From CAYSRJ01 sp964521865 (GTDB lineage Bacteria > Spirochaetota > B62-G9 > DRHN01): a DNA stretch of 64,000 nucleotides. Below the pieces are notes generated by a model. It searched no databases. It was not told the origin of the DNA and worked only from the letters and a program-made list of their open reading frames with translations. The DNA is taken from contig CAZFTJ010000011.1 in the NCBI GenBank assembly GCA_964521865.1, positions 1 to 64,000 on the forward strand, in the 5' to 3' direction. This document shows, piece by piece, positions 16,873-25,659 of this stretch; within the stretch, counting starts at the first letter, position 1, and each line of letters opens with the position of its first letter. A program made the translations under genes and the position numbers.

Positions 16873-17506
16873 ATAAAATTAACAGCCATACATCATTTAA
16901 GGGTACTCGGTCGTATCCTGCGGAACACTTCGTGAAGAAGTAACATATCTACAAAACACCGGCTTTCTGGATGCCGATAAGGTGTTATTTACCGCACCCG
17001 GACTGCATGAAAAACAGAAAGAACTGCAAAAACAGCTCGTGAGACGTCTTGAAAACGCAGGAAAATACTCTGATAAAATAATCGTACTGTACGGGGAAAG
17101 ATGCTATCTCGACCCGAATGACCCATCCAGAGATATCAACCGTCTCCTTGAAGAAAACGGGCCCGGGAATTCCCGGGTTAACGCAAAAAACTGCATCGAT
17201 ATGCTCGCCGACGAGGATGAGAGGGATGAAATCCGAAACGGGAGAAAGATATACTGGCTTACGCCCGGCTGGGTGAAGTACTGGAAAATAATTTTCAGCA
17301 CATGGGATATCGGGATGGTAAACGAAACCTTTCCCGGTAACGACTCTGCCATTGTGCTTGACGCAATAGGTTCCTTTAACGAAATTTGCGAAAAGGAACC
17401 CGAAAAAATCCTCGAATTCTCAGACTGGATGAAACTCGGCATTGAGTCGCATCGGGTGACACTCGACCGGTTTAAGCGCCTTATTTTGGAGCAGATCAAC
17501 CAATAA
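16873..17506 (+). pseudogene. DUF1638 protein gene with damaged 5' end (frameshift)
   Basis: The frame to 17506 encodes the body of a DUF1638 protein: GERCYLDPNDPS, NAKNCIDMLAD, KIYWLTPGWVKYWK, a glycine/aspartate-rich middle and a C-terminal HRVTLDRFKRLI. Coding similarity continues upstream of the first possible start (GTG 16982), with the expected N-terminus VVSCGTLREEVTYLQNTGF at about 16911-16966. But that frame hits TAA at 16898-16900 with no start codon. The earlier N-terminus (RVLG) lies in another frame from about 16873, behind AGGAG (16864-16868) and beginning ATA. A 1-2-base indel near 16906-16912 is implied, so this is a decayed gene or a sequence error. DUF1638 proteins are of unknown function and I recall them near corrinoid methyltransferase genes. 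Confidence 0.65.
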
Positions 17507-17580
17507 TCATACAAGTTTTCTCTCTCAACGTATACAGGGCACTTTTTTTTAAAAACCGATATCAGACGGGGATTCTTCTC

Positions 17581-18006
17581 ATGGAGAAAAAAAGAGTACT
17601 GTTCGTCTGCGTTCATAACTCCGCACGAAGCCAGATGGCGGAAGCCTATCTCAAACGATTCGCCGGCGACAGGTTCGAGGTTGAAAGCGCGGGACTCGAA
17701 CCGGGCGTCGTCAATCCGTACGTTGTGGAGATCATGAAGGAGGAAGGAGTCGACCTATCCGGTAAAAAAACAAACAGCGCATTCGATTTTTTGAAGGAGG
17801 GAAGAACATACGATATCGTGGTCACGGTATGCGACGAATCGAGCGGCCGGCGCTGCCCCTTCTTCCCCGGTCAGTCCCGGCGGATGCACTGGGGCTTTGA
17901 CGACCCCTCTTCATTCACCGGTACCGATGATGAGATCAAAAACCGTATCAGGAAGGTGCGTGATTCGATAAAGAAAAAAATACTGCAGTTCATACAAAAT
18001 TCATAA
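17581..18006 (+). CDS. arsC: Arsenate reductase, low-molecular-weight phosphatase type
   Basis: A 141-residue ArsC of the thioredoxin-coupled family. The P-loop VCVHNSARSQMAEAYL near residue 10 holds the catalytic Cys and Arg, and DDPSSFTGTD carries the catalytic Asp. A CDESSGRRCPFFPG segment supplies the later cysteines that relay the disulfide to thioredoxin. It would reduce As(V) to As(III) in the cytoplasm. No arsenite exporter or ArsR gene adjoins it, so it may work with an exporter elsewhere. It stands alone between the DUF1638 remnant and clpS. Confidence 0.88.
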   Translation: MEKKRVLFVCVHNSARSQMAEAYLKRFAGDRFEVESAGLEPGVVNPYVVEIMKEEGVDLSGKKTNSAFDFLKEGRTYDIVVTVCDESSGRRCPFFPGQSRRMHWGFDDPSSFTGTDDEIKNRIRKVRDSIKKKILQFIQNS

Positions 18007-18062
18007 CGTGCTTGCCCAATGTTAATAATTATGTAAATTTCTAGAAGAGGTGACGATACCAG

Positions 18063-18386
18063 ATGGGCGATGAATTTTCTTTAAACAGCATATTCGGAGA
18101 CGAGATTGCCGAAGAGGTTGATGAAGATCTGAAAGAGCCCGACATGTACGGGGTCATCCTCCACAACGATCACTACACCACCATGGATTTTGTGGTCGAG
18201 GTCATTGTGAGGGTGTTCCGCAAGCCTGTAATCGAGGCTGCTAAAATAATGATGGATGTGCACAAAAAGGGGAAAGGAATGGTCGGTGTGTATCCCTACG
18301 ACATAGCGGCGACAAAGTGCGCACAGGTTCTGCAGATGGCACGGGCGCGGGAGTTTCCCCTCAAGTGCACGGTAGAAAAATATTGA
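18063..18386 (+). CDS. clpS: ClpS adaptor of the ClpAP protease
   Basis: A 107-residue N-recognin adaptor. The core phrases are MYGVILHNDHYTTMDFVVEVI, where Asn, Asp and His form the pocket for the substrate's N-terminal residue, and HKKGKGMVGVYPYDIAATKCAQV, the family's C-terminal helix region. ClpS delivers proteins with Leu, Phe, Tyr or Trp at the N-terminus to ClpA. ATG 18063 follows AGAGGTG. It is first in a clpS-clpA-aat set that gathers recognition, unfolding and tagging for the N-degron pathway. Confidence 0.95.
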   Translation: MGDEFSLNSIFGDEIAEEVDEDLKEPDMYGVILHNDHYTTMDFVVEVIVRVFRKPVIEAAKIMMDVHKKGKGMVGVYPYDIAATKCAQVLQMARAREFPLKCTVEKY

Positions 18387-18435
18387 AAATCCGCTCATAT
18401 CGGGATGCCCGGAAACAAGGGATGCACCCCAGCAT

Positions 18436-18460
18436 GATTGCATCGCGACACGATGCAATC
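18436..18460. repeat. Perfect inverted repeat between clpS and clpA
   Basis: Ten-base arms GATTGCATCG (18436-18445) and CGATGCAATC (18451-18460) enclose the 5-base loop CGACA. No T-run follows on the plus strand, so it is not a standard terminator. It could be an mRNA processing or stability hairpin, or a protein-binding site, that separates clpS from clpA expression. Confidence 0.6.
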
Positions 18461-18519
18461 GTAATAAAAATTAATCGCATCTGGATTCGACAGATAAAAT
18501 ATCGTCAGGCGATCGTTCC

Positions 18520-20790
18520 ATGGACATAAGCAATGAAGTTCAGAGCGTGCTCAACGCGGCATACCGGGATGCGAAAGAGCGCAGTCACGAGTACCTAACC
18601 GCCGAGCACATTCTCTATGCCTCCCTTTTCTTCGAAACGCCCAGGGCGATCATCGAGGAGTGCGGCGCCGACCCGGATACCTTAAAAGAGGATCTCGAGC
18701 GATACTTCGCGGATCACGTCCCGGTCGTGTCCGGTTCGGATCCTGTTCAGTCGGCTGGTTTTCAGAATGTAATCGAGCATGCGCTGTTCCATACCGCATC
18801 CTCGCAGAAGGGCGAGGTTGATATCGGAGACATTCTCATCTCCATATATGAGCTCGAACAGTCATACGGCGCGTACTACCTTAAAAAAGCGGGCATAACA
18901 AGGCTCGACCTCCTCAACGTGGTCTCGCACGGCGGGGTTCTGACCGATCCCTCAGGCTCTTCAGACGAATCGCCGACCGAAGACGAATCGAAGACCGCGG
19001 AGGCGCGTCCGAAGAAAAGAGCTCTGGAGCTTTTTACCGTCGAGCTCACCAGGCTGGCGAGGGAGGGCAAACTCGACCCCCTTATCGGGCGCGAGGATAT
19101 TCTGGAACGCGCCATACAGGTGCTGTGCCGGCGGCTGAAGAACAATCCCGTTTTTGTCGGTGAGCCCGGTGTTGGAAAGACGGCAATCGCCGAAGGGCTC
19201 GCCCAGCGTATTGTCGATGAAAAGGTTCCGGGCCTGCTCAAAGGCTTTCGCGTATTCGCGCTCGACATGGGAAGCGTGCTCGCCGGTACACGATTCAGGG
19301 GAGACTTCGAGGAACGGATAAAGAAGGTGCTCTCTGCCTTGACGAAACTGGAAAAGGCTATCCTGTTTATCGATGAAATACACACCGTTGTGGGGGCGGG
19401 AGCCGTGTCCGGAGGCTCCATGGACGCTTCAAACCTCCTCAAACCGGCGCTCGCCGCAGGAGCCCTCCGCTGCATCGGCTCGACGACTTTTGAAGAGTAT
19501 AAAAAGTATTTCGAAAAGGACAGGGCTCTGACAAGACGTTTCCAGAAGATCGACATTCCTGAATCGACGCCGGAGGAAACCTATGAGATTCTCCTCGGAC
19601 TGCGAACGCACTATGAGGAGTTTCACAACGTCCGGTATACCGACGAGGCGCTGAAAAGCGCCGTCGATCTCTCGGCTAAATACATCACCGAACGGTATCT
19701 TCCCGACAAAGCCATCGATGTAATCGACGAGACGGGCGCCTATATGCGCATTATGTCCTACAGGGAAAATGAAGACGACACCGGGACACAAACGGTTACA
19801 GAGGATGAAATAGAAAAAGTGGTCGCAAAGATCGCGCGCATTCCGGAACGGACCGTTTCGCGCTCGGAAGTCGACAGGTTGAAGCATCTGGGAACCGAGC
19901 TGAAAAAGGTGATTTTCGGCCAGAACGAAGCGGTCGATGCGGTTGTCGAAGCGGTAAAACGCTCTCGCGCCGGTTTCCGGGAGGAGAACAAGCCGGTCGC
20001 TTCGTTCCTCTTCGTCGGCCCGACAGGTGTGGGAAAGACGGAGCTCGCCCGCCAGCTTGCGCGCATACTGGGCATAGCCATGCACCGCTACGATATGAGC
20101 GAATACCAGGAACGGCACACGGTTTCCCGTCTCATCGGGTCGCCTCCCGGGTATGTAGGCTATGAGGAGGGTGGACTTTTGACCGACGCCATCCGTAAAA
20201 CTCCGCACGCAGTGCTCCTCCTCGATGAAATCGAAAAGGCTCACCAGGATGTATACAATGTGCTCCTCCAGATGATGGACTACGCCACTGTTACCGACAA
20301 TGCGGGGAGAAAGGCCGATTTCAGGAATGTTATTATCATCATGACCTCAAACGCGGGAGCACGCGATATCGGAAAGCCCGTTATCGGATTCGGCGGCGGC
20401 GAGATCACGGAGCAGGCCATAACCGATGCGGTGGAGAGGGCATTCGCTCCCGAGTTTCGAAACAGGCTCGATAAAATCGTTCATTTCAACAGGCTCGATG
20501 AGTCGGTTGTGCTGAAGATCGTGGACAAGGAGGTGAAGGCGTTTGCCGGCCAGCTCGAGGAAAAGGGCGTGCAGCTCGAGGTTACGACCAGATGCAGGAA
20601 GTGGCTTGCGCAGAAGGGATACTCGCGGGAATTCGGCGCACGCAACATAAGCAGGCTCGTGCAGGACAAAATCAAGTCCTTCTTCGTCGATGCGGTGCTT
20701 TTCGGCAACCTCTCCCACGGCGGGAAGGCGGTTGCCGATGTAAAGAAGGATGACATAGTAATCACTACCGGCGGCGAAGAAGAAGGATAA
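18520..20790 (+). CDS. clpA: ClpA, AAA+ unfoldase of the ClpAP protease
   Basis: A 756-residue ClpA. The N-domain (about 1-145) is the ClpS docking site. The first AAA module has Walker A GEPGVGKT (214-221), Walker B ILFIDEIH (about 281-288) and an FRGDFEERI pore region. The second has Walker A GPTGVGKT (500-507), LLLDEIEKAH and a C-terminal ClpB D2-type domain. The length matches E. coli ClpA (758). It has an acidic linker (about 145-165) instead of ClpC's M-domain. It unfolds substrates and threads them into ClpP, which is not in the window. It lies 133 bases after clpS and is followed by aat. Confidence 0.95.
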   Translation: MDISNEVQSVLNAAYRDAKERSHEYLTAEHILYASLFFETPRAIIEECGADPDTLKEDLERYFADHVPVVSGSDPVQSAGFQNVIEHALFHTASSQKGEVDIGDILISIYELEQSYGAYYLKKAGITRLDLLNVVSHGGVLTDPSGSSDESPTEDESKTAEARPKKRALELFTVELTRLAREGKLDPLIGREDILERAIQVLCRRLKNNPVFVGEPGVGKTAIAEGLAQRIVDEKVPGLLKGFRVFALDMGSVLAGTRFRGDFEERIKKVLSALTKLEKAILFIDEIHTVVGAGAVSGGSMDASNLLKPALAAGALRCIGSTTFEEYKKYFEKDRALTRRFQKIDIPESTPEETYEILLGLRTHYEEFHNVRYTDEALKSAVDLSAKYITERYLPDKAIDVIDETGAYMRIMSYRENEDDTGTQTVTEDEIEKVVAKIARIPERTVSRSEVDRLKHLGTELKKVIFGQNEAVDAVVEAVKRSRAGFREENKPVASFLFVGPTGVGKTELARQLARILGIAMHRYDMSEYQERHTVSRLIGSPPGYVGYEEGGLLTDAIRKTPHAVLLLDEIEKAHQDVYNVLLQMMDYATVTDNAGRKADFRNVIIIMTSNAGARDIGKPVIGFGGGEITEQAITDAVERAFAPEFRNRLDKIVHFNRLDESVVLKIVDKEVKAFAGQLEEKGVQLEVTTRCRKWLAQKGYSREFGARNISRLVQDKIKSFFVDAVLFGNLSHGGKAVADVKKDDIVITTGGEEEG

Positions 20791-20878
20791 CACAGTGGAC
20801 AGTACCGTCGTATGAATGTATCCAGCATAGAGACTGATATTTTTGCTTCGCATGATCCATAAAAGATACCGATGAGCC

Positions 20879-21583
20879 ATGAAACAGCGGTTTCCCTATC
20901 TCGATGAAAACAGCTTTTTCCGGTTCCCACCCGTGAGCAGTGCGACGCCCGAGGGAATCGTTGCCGTGGGCGGAAACCTGTCGCCGGGCATGCTCATCTC
21001 CGCGTACAGCCAGGGCATCTTCCCCTGGTATTCGGACGGCGATCCGATCATCTGGTGGAGCCCCGACCCGCGCTGCGTCATCTTCACCGACGAGCTTCAC
21101 GTCTCGAAATCCATGAAAAAACTGCTTCATCGCGGACGGTTCGGCATATCGCTGGACAGGCGATTTCGCGATGTGATCTCTTTATGCAAAAAAATCCCCC
21201 GCAGGGGCCAGCACGGCACCTGGATCACGGACGCAATTCTCGAGGCCTACATCGCTCTGCACGACCTCGGCTACGCACACTCCATCGAGGTATGGGACGG
21301 AGAGACGCTTGCAGGAGGCATGTACGGTGTGTCGTTGGGAAGCTTCTTCTTCGGCGAGTCCATGTTCAGCCTCGTTGCAAACGCATCCAAGGCCGCCATC
21401 GTCCGCCTCAACGAGATCGTCGGAAAAATGGGATTTTTAATGATCGACTGTCAGATATTTTCTCCGCATCTTAAAACACTCGGCGCCCGGATGATTCCTA
21501 GAGATGAGTTTCTCCGCCTTTTGAGACAGGGTTTGTGCACAGAAACTCATCTGGGAAACTGGGGTAGATTAATCGATATATGA
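20879..21583 (+). CDS. aat: Leucyl/phenylalanyl-tRNA--protein transferase
   Basis: A 234-residue Aat enzyme, which adds Leu or Phe from charged tRNA to the N-terminus of proteins starting with Arg or Lys, making them ClpS/ClpAP substrates. Family motifs are clear: GIVAVGGNLSPGMLISAYSQGIFPW, IIWWSPDPRCVI, a GTWITDAILEAYIALHDLGYAHSIEVW segment, and GGMYGVSLGSFFFGESMFS. ATG 20879 lies 88 bases after clpA, with a modest ribosome binding site. Its place beside clpS and clpA puts the tagging and degradation arms of the N-degron pathway at one locus. Confidence 0.95.
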   Translation: MKQRFPYLDENSFFRFPPVSSATPEGIVAVGGNLSPGMLISAYSQGIFPWYSDGDPIIWWSPDPRCVIFTDELHVSKSMKKLLHRGRFGISLDRRFRDVISLCKKIPRRGQHGTWITDAILEAYIALHDLGYAHSIEVWDGETLAGGMYGVSLGSFFFGESMFSLVANASKAAIVRLNEIVGKMGFLMIDCQIFSPHLKTLGARMIPRDEFLRLLRQGLCTETHLGNWGRLIDI

Positions 21584-21629
21584 GCAGCTTACGTAACCGT
21601 TTGAAAATACACGAAAGGAGAACGTACAC

Positions 21630-22163
21630 ATGCAAGCACGCGGTCCACTCATGATAGAGCATCGTCTCATCGAACGGATGCTCTCGGTCATCAAAGATGC
21701 CCTGGCGAAAATCGAATCGAAACACAGGGTAGATCCCGTATTCGTGGATGTTGCGGTCGATTTTATCAGGATGTACGCCGACCGGACGCATCATGGGAAG
21801 GAGGAAGACATTCTTTTTCGAGAATTGAAGAATAAACCGCTGTCCGCCGAGGACAGGCGAGTCATGAACGAACTGATCGAGGAACACGTGTTCGGGCGCA
21901 AGACAACCAAAGCGCTTGTCGACGCCAATATTCGCTACCGGGATAGTGACGAGACTGCTCTGGCCGACATTGCCGACAAACTTCAAACCCTTATCGATTT
22001 CTACCCCAGGCATATCGAGAAAGAAGATAAAACCTTCTTCCCCGCATCGAGAGCATACTTCACAGATGAAGAGGAGCAGGCCATTCTGGCCGAGTTCTGG
22101 GAGTTCGATCGGAAGATGATTCACGAGAAGTACAGGTCGGTGGTTGAGGGATTGGAAATGTGA
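21630..22163 (+). CDS. Hemerythrin-like (HHE) domain protein
   Basis: A 177-residue four-helix protein with the iron-ligand pattern of HHE/hemerythrin domains: His in LMIEHRLIERML, HHGKEED, EEHVFGRKTTK, and HIEKEDKTFFP near residue 130. These would hold a di-iron centre that binds O2, NO or peroxide, or senses iron/oxygen status. It is longer than the bare domain because of a short C-terminal helical tail. ATG 21630 follows AAGGAG. It follows aat on the same strand but after its own start signals. A convergent LarA-like gene ends only 5 bases after its stop. A role in oxidative or nitrosative protection is inferred from the family. Confidence 0.85.
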   Translation: MQARGPLMIEHRLIERMLSVIKDALAKIESKHRVDPVFVDVAVDFIRMYADRTHHGKEEDILFRELKNKPLSAEDRRVMNELIEEHVFGRKTTKALVDANIRYRDSDETALADIADKLQTLIDFYPRHIEKEDKTFFPASRAYFTDEEEQAILAEFWEFDRKMIHEKYRSVVEGLEM

Positions 22164-22168
22164 CAGGG

Positions 22169-23560
22169 TCAAATTACCGGGATCCCGTACGGCCCGTCCA
22201 TCAAAACCGCTGTACGAGGTTTTCCACCCAATTCCCGCTCCTTCTCCCGAACCGCGTGGTGTACCGCTTTCTGCACCATGAGGCCGGGGTCCGTACACTC
22301 ATGATCCCGAACGAGCTCGTACCCGGGTTTCCCCGGCAGCCGCGCCAGGTCTTTGTAAGGAATGCCGGTCGTACAGAAGATCAGGTTCTCAAACGCCCCG
22401 GCTTTCATGAAGAACTGGTCCCACTTCTGCACCTGCCACTGGTCCGGAACGAAGACCCATTCTTTCTTCTTTATCATTTCCGTAAAACCGCCCGGCCCGC
22501 TCTGCATGAGGAGCTTCAGCATTTTCCCGTACCCCGGTTTTCCGACCGGCTCATCGTCACTATTGTGCGCAGCCAGGACCACCAGCCCGCCTTCGGCGAT
22601 TACCGGGATGGTGCAGTACGCGGCCTTTGCCGCCTGGTAGTGGTTCACGGCAGCCTTGCCGCCGTGGGTGACAATAACGTCGTACTCGTGCCTGCAGGGT
22701 ATCATCGAAGCATCACGTACCGCGTCCGCCGCCCTGGCGTGTGCCGGCTCCAGCTCCCCGGTAATTAGACCGGTGAGTTTTCCCTCTTTATTAATCAAGC
22801 AGTTGACGCTGAAGTGTACACCGGTTCTTTTTGCCACATCCTGCGCGAAGCGGTAGCAGGGATTGCCGTTCAGGTTCAGATTTGTCGCTCGGGGATCGCC
22901 CATCCACGCGGGACCGTGAAACAATCGCGTGGTATCGATATTCACCAGTCCCGGGCAGACCGCTTTTGCACCTCCGGAAACGCCCGCCATGAAGTGAGGC
23001 TCAGCCAGGCTCGTGGTGATGCGCAGGTCCGCCGACGCGAAGTGCTCGCTTACCAGCACTTCGATCCCCTGGATGAGACCTATGCTCTTGAGTGTCGGAG
23101 AAGTACAGTCGTGATCGACGATCCCGTACCGCCCGACGATCCGCTCGCCGAGTGCTTTTCGCTTCCATTCCATAGTAGTGGCGATGTGCGTGCCGTTCCC
23201 GACCACGATGGTGATGTTTTTCTTCCGTACACCCGACTTTTCCAGCAGTTTCAACAGGGGGAGGAGGATCCCATCCTCCCGATCCGATGAATACGGAACC
23301 GGCCGCGTGTTGTCCGATACGGTAATGGCTGCTGTGAGACCGGAAACCCCGGGCTTGCCGGCTTTTTCGGCGCCCAGCGATGCGGCGATCTTTTCCAACC
23401 TTTTGCCCGCCGCGGGATTACGGAGCGCTTCTTCAATCGCCCCGGCGGGGTTTGCAAGGGCCGGTGTGTGGGGTATTGTCAGGATGTCGCTGCAGGACGG
23501 CACCCTGACGGTAAGATACATGTTGCCATATTCAAGCTCTACCTGCTTCCAGTCTTTCAT
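22169..23560 (-). CDS. LarA-like nickel-pincer racemase/epimerase family protein
   Basis: A 463-residue member of the LarA (DUF2088) family, enzymes that racemise or epimerise 2-hydroxyacids using a nickel-pincer nucleotide. Visible family parts are VSDNTRPVPYSS, VVGNGTHIATTMEWKRKALGERI (His-containing), YGIVDHDCTSP and SLAEPHFMAGVSGGAKAVCPGLVN, with the Lys that anchors the cofactor and a nearby Cys. The C-terminal domain has DVIVTHGGKAAVNHYQAAKA. The length fits the family (420-460). No larB, larC or larE maturation genes are nearby, so the cofactor must be made elsewhere. The substrate may differ from lactate, as many LarA homologues use other hydroxyacids. Confidence 0.85.
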   Translation of the reverse strand: MKDWKQVELEYGNMYLTVRVPSCSDILTIPHTPALANPAGAIEEALRNPAAGKRLEKIAASLGAEKAGKPGVSGLTAAITVSDNTRPVPYSSDREDGILLPLLKLLEKSGVRKKNITIVVGNGTHIATTMEWKRKALGERIVGRYGIVDHDCTSPTLKSIGLIQGIEVLVSEHFASADLRITTSLAEPHFMAGVSGGAKAVCPGLVNIDTTRLFHGPAWMGDPRATNLNLNGNPCYRFAQDVAKRTGVHFSVNCLINKEGKLTGLITGELEPAHARAADAVRDASMIPCRHEYDVIVTHGGKAAVNHYQAAKAAYCTIPVIAEGGLVVLAAHNSDDEPVGKPGYGKMLKLLMQSGPGGFTEMIKKKEWVFVPDQWQVQKWDQFFMKAGAFENLIFCTTGIPYKDLARLPGKPGYELVRDHECTDPGLMVQKAVHHAVREKERELGGKPRTAVLMDGPYGIPVI

Positions 23561-23715
23561 CGATCCAGCATGTCTACAGAAAATGTCTCAGAACTGCCTG
23601 ATATGCATAATCGAAATCAAATATTATCCTTCTCTTATAATTCTTCCAAATTAATTAATGCTTTTTTTCCGATGATACGAAGCGGAGATAAATGAAAAAA
23701 AATCAAGGGCGCAAT

Positions 23716-25284
23716 TTAATAAACCTCTTCTTTTTTATGATGATGTTCCAGCATAAAATAAAATGTTGCGCCTTCTTCCACCTTCCCTTCGGCCCACACC
23801 CGACCACCGTGACGATGTGCAATACGCTGTACCGTAGCCAAGCCTACACCGGTTCCGGGAAACTCTTCTTGCGAGTGCAGGCGTTGGAAAACGCCGAACA
23901 GCTTGTTAGCGTAGGTCATATCAAAACCTGCACCATCGTCACGAACAAAAAACACCTCTTTATCATCATCCCGGGTAACACCAAATTCTATTCTTGCCTT
24001 TGGATTGTGTGCGGTGAATTTCCAGGCATTGCCCAGCAGGTTTTCCATCAGGATACGTAAAAGCTGGACGTCACCATTGGCGGTCAACCCCGGTGCAATA
24101 ATAAAGGCAGCCTGGCGTTCAGGTTGTATCACCTGAAGCTCGTCAGCGATTGACTGTGCCATGGCGCTGAGATCGACTTTCTTGCGTCTTACTTCAATGC
24201 GTGTCACTCGTGATAGCCTCAGCAAGTCGTCGATGAGCAACGCCATGCGCTGGACGGCTGAGCGTACCCGCTGCAGATAGCTCCTGCCTTTTTCATCCAG
24301 CCTATCAGAGTAGTCTTCCATCAGCGCCTGGCTAAACCCATCTATACCACGCAAAGGTGCACGTAGGTCGTGCGACACTGAGTAACTAAAGGACTCCAGC
24401 TCTTTGTTGGCAGCACTGAGTTCTTCATTAGCCCATTTAAGCGCCTCTTCGCTTTGATTCAGATTTCTAAACAGAAGGCTGTAGGGCTTAGTGAGGCCTG
24501 TCTCAATAAGGGCTCGATAGATGAGATAGAAGGAAATAAGTTTGAAAAAATGACCAATCAGATTAAAAAGGCCATAAGGGTCCGAATAAAGGGTAAAAGC
24601 CAGTTCGGAAAGGATAGTAATGGCAATAGACCTGCCCAGCAGTCGCAGCACCCGACGATCAAATTGTTGACGATTTTTGAGCAACATTATTAGGGAACCC
24701 AGCAAAATCAGGGAAATAGTATATTCGCTGACTTTCTTAAAAGGGGTTAAGCCGACTCCTTCAACGAAACATTGTGGGAAGATGTTCCAATAGAAAATGG
24801 ATAGTATCAGGAGTAAGAACACAATACCATAGCCCGAAATTATTAAATAAACCTTAAGCTTTCGGTGCAGGAACAAGGGAGCGATGAGGAGGGAGAGGCT
24901 TTCAAGATAGCGGGCGGAAATCCATAGCTGAGTGGGCAGGTTGGTGCCATATCCTTGAAACACACCCATCCCTGTATAGCCCAATGTGTGGATCAAATCC
25001 AGACCGCCAATGAAAAGGTAGGCAATACCTATGAATAGAAGGTAGTTGTTGTCCATAAACCGACGCGAGTTCCAGGCAATTATGAAAATACCGCAGGCTA
25101 CGACGATACTGAACAGCTCGACAAGACTGTGAAAAAGGAGGTAGCTGTAAAAACTGGTCAGGTATAGCCCCAAAAGAATCAACAAATTCAGTAAAATAGT
25201 AAAAAACTTACCGGAGATAATAGATTGTTTCTGCATAACTTTGATTTTATTATCGGAGTCTATCAAGAATTTTGTATAAACCAT
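23716..25284 (-). CDS. Membrane sensor histidine kinase with MASE3-type N-terminus
   Basis: About 522 residues from ATG 25284; in-frame TTG codons upstream and an ATG at 25236 are alternatives. The N-terminal half holds seven or so hydrophobic helices with the MASE3-like phrases YLFIGGLDLIHTLGYTGMGVF and TQLWISARYLES. The kinase core follows: the H-box SVSHDLRAPLRGIDGFSQAL (phosphorylated His about 305), an N-box NLLGNAWKF, a G1-box FFVRDDGAGFDM, and G2 GTGVGLATVQRIAHRHGG. It ends without a receiver domain. No response regulator is adjacent, so it is an orphan kinase whose signal and partner are unknown. Its promoter region faces the toxin-antitoxin pair at 25420. Confidence 0.9.
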   Translation of the reverse strand: MVYTKFLIDSDNKIKVMQKQSIISGKFFTILLNLLILLGLYLTSFYSYLLFHSLVELFSIVVACGIFIIAWNSRRFMDNNYLLFIGIAYLFIGGLDLIHTLGYTGMGVFQGYGTNLPTQLWISARYLESLSLLIAPLFLHRKLKVYLIISGYGIVFLLLILSIFYWNIFPQCFVEGVGLTPFKKVSEYTISLILLGSLIMLLKNRQQFDRRVLRLLGRSIAITILSELAFTLYSDPYGLFNLIGHFFKLISFYLIYRALIETGLTKPYSLLFRNLNQSEEALKWANEELSAANKELESFSYSVSHDLRAPLRGIDGFSQALMEDYSDRLDEKGRSYLQRVRSAVQRMALLIDDLLRLSRVTRIEVRRKKVDLSAMAQSIADELQVIQPERQAAFIIAPGLTANGDVQLLRILMENLLGNAWKFTAHNPKARIEFGVTRDDDKEVFFVRDDGAGFDMTYANKLFGVFQRLHSQEEFPGTGVGLATVQRIAHRHGGRVWAEGKVEEGATFYFMLEHHHKKEEVY

Positions 25285-25373
25285 AATTATGCTATTCAAT
25301 ATACTTGGCCAACCTCTCCTCAAAGTATATGCATAATTGCGAATATATTACACCTCAATTCCGTACCAAGATT

Positions 25374-25413
25374 TTCTTGACAACTTGACAAGAAGAATTT
25401 GTTGTGATATATT
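25374..25413 (+). promoter_or_regulatory. Promoter and operator of the Phd/PIN operon, probably giving a leaderless mRNA
   Basis: TTGACA (25385-25390), a 17-base spacer and TATATT (25408-25413) form a near-consensus promoter. The inverted repeat TTCTTG...CAAGAA (25374-25379, 25389-25394) overlaps its -35, as expected for an autorepressor site. Transcription would start at about 25420, which is the A of the antitoxin ATG, and no ribosome binding site precedes that ATG. Confidence 0.6.
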
Positions 25414-25419
25414 TATGGC

Positions 25420-25659
25420 ATGAAAACTATGCCTGTCGGCGAACTGAAGAGCCACTTCTCGGAAGTGATCGAGGCCATCAAGAACGGTGAGCAAATCGTG
25501 ATCTCCTACGGAAAAAAGAAAAAGAAAATCGCAGTCATTGTTCCCTTCTCCCAATACGCGAAAGAAAACAGCATAAAGCTGGGCCTTCTGAAAAGCAAGG
25601 CGAAGTGTGAATTCTCAGATGATTTTGAAATGACTACGGAAGAAATGGTTGGGTTGTGA
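25420..25659 (+). CDS. Phd/YefM-family antitoxin
   Basis: A 79-residue antitoxin. The N-terminus MKTMPVGELKSHFSEVIEAI, followed by a KKKKKIAVIVPF strand, is the Phd/YefM DNA-binding fold. The C-terminal 35 residues are the flexible toxin-binding tail. It overlaps the PIN toxin gene by 4 bases (GTGA). It should autorepress through the dyad at 25374-25394. The mRNA appears leaderless (see the promoter entry); ATG 25429 is a possible alternative start with a short leader. Confidence 0.87.
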   Translation: MKTMPVGELKSHFSEVIEAIKNGEQIVISYGKKKKKIAVIVPFSQYAKENSIKLGLLKSKAKCEFSDDFEMTTEEMVGL

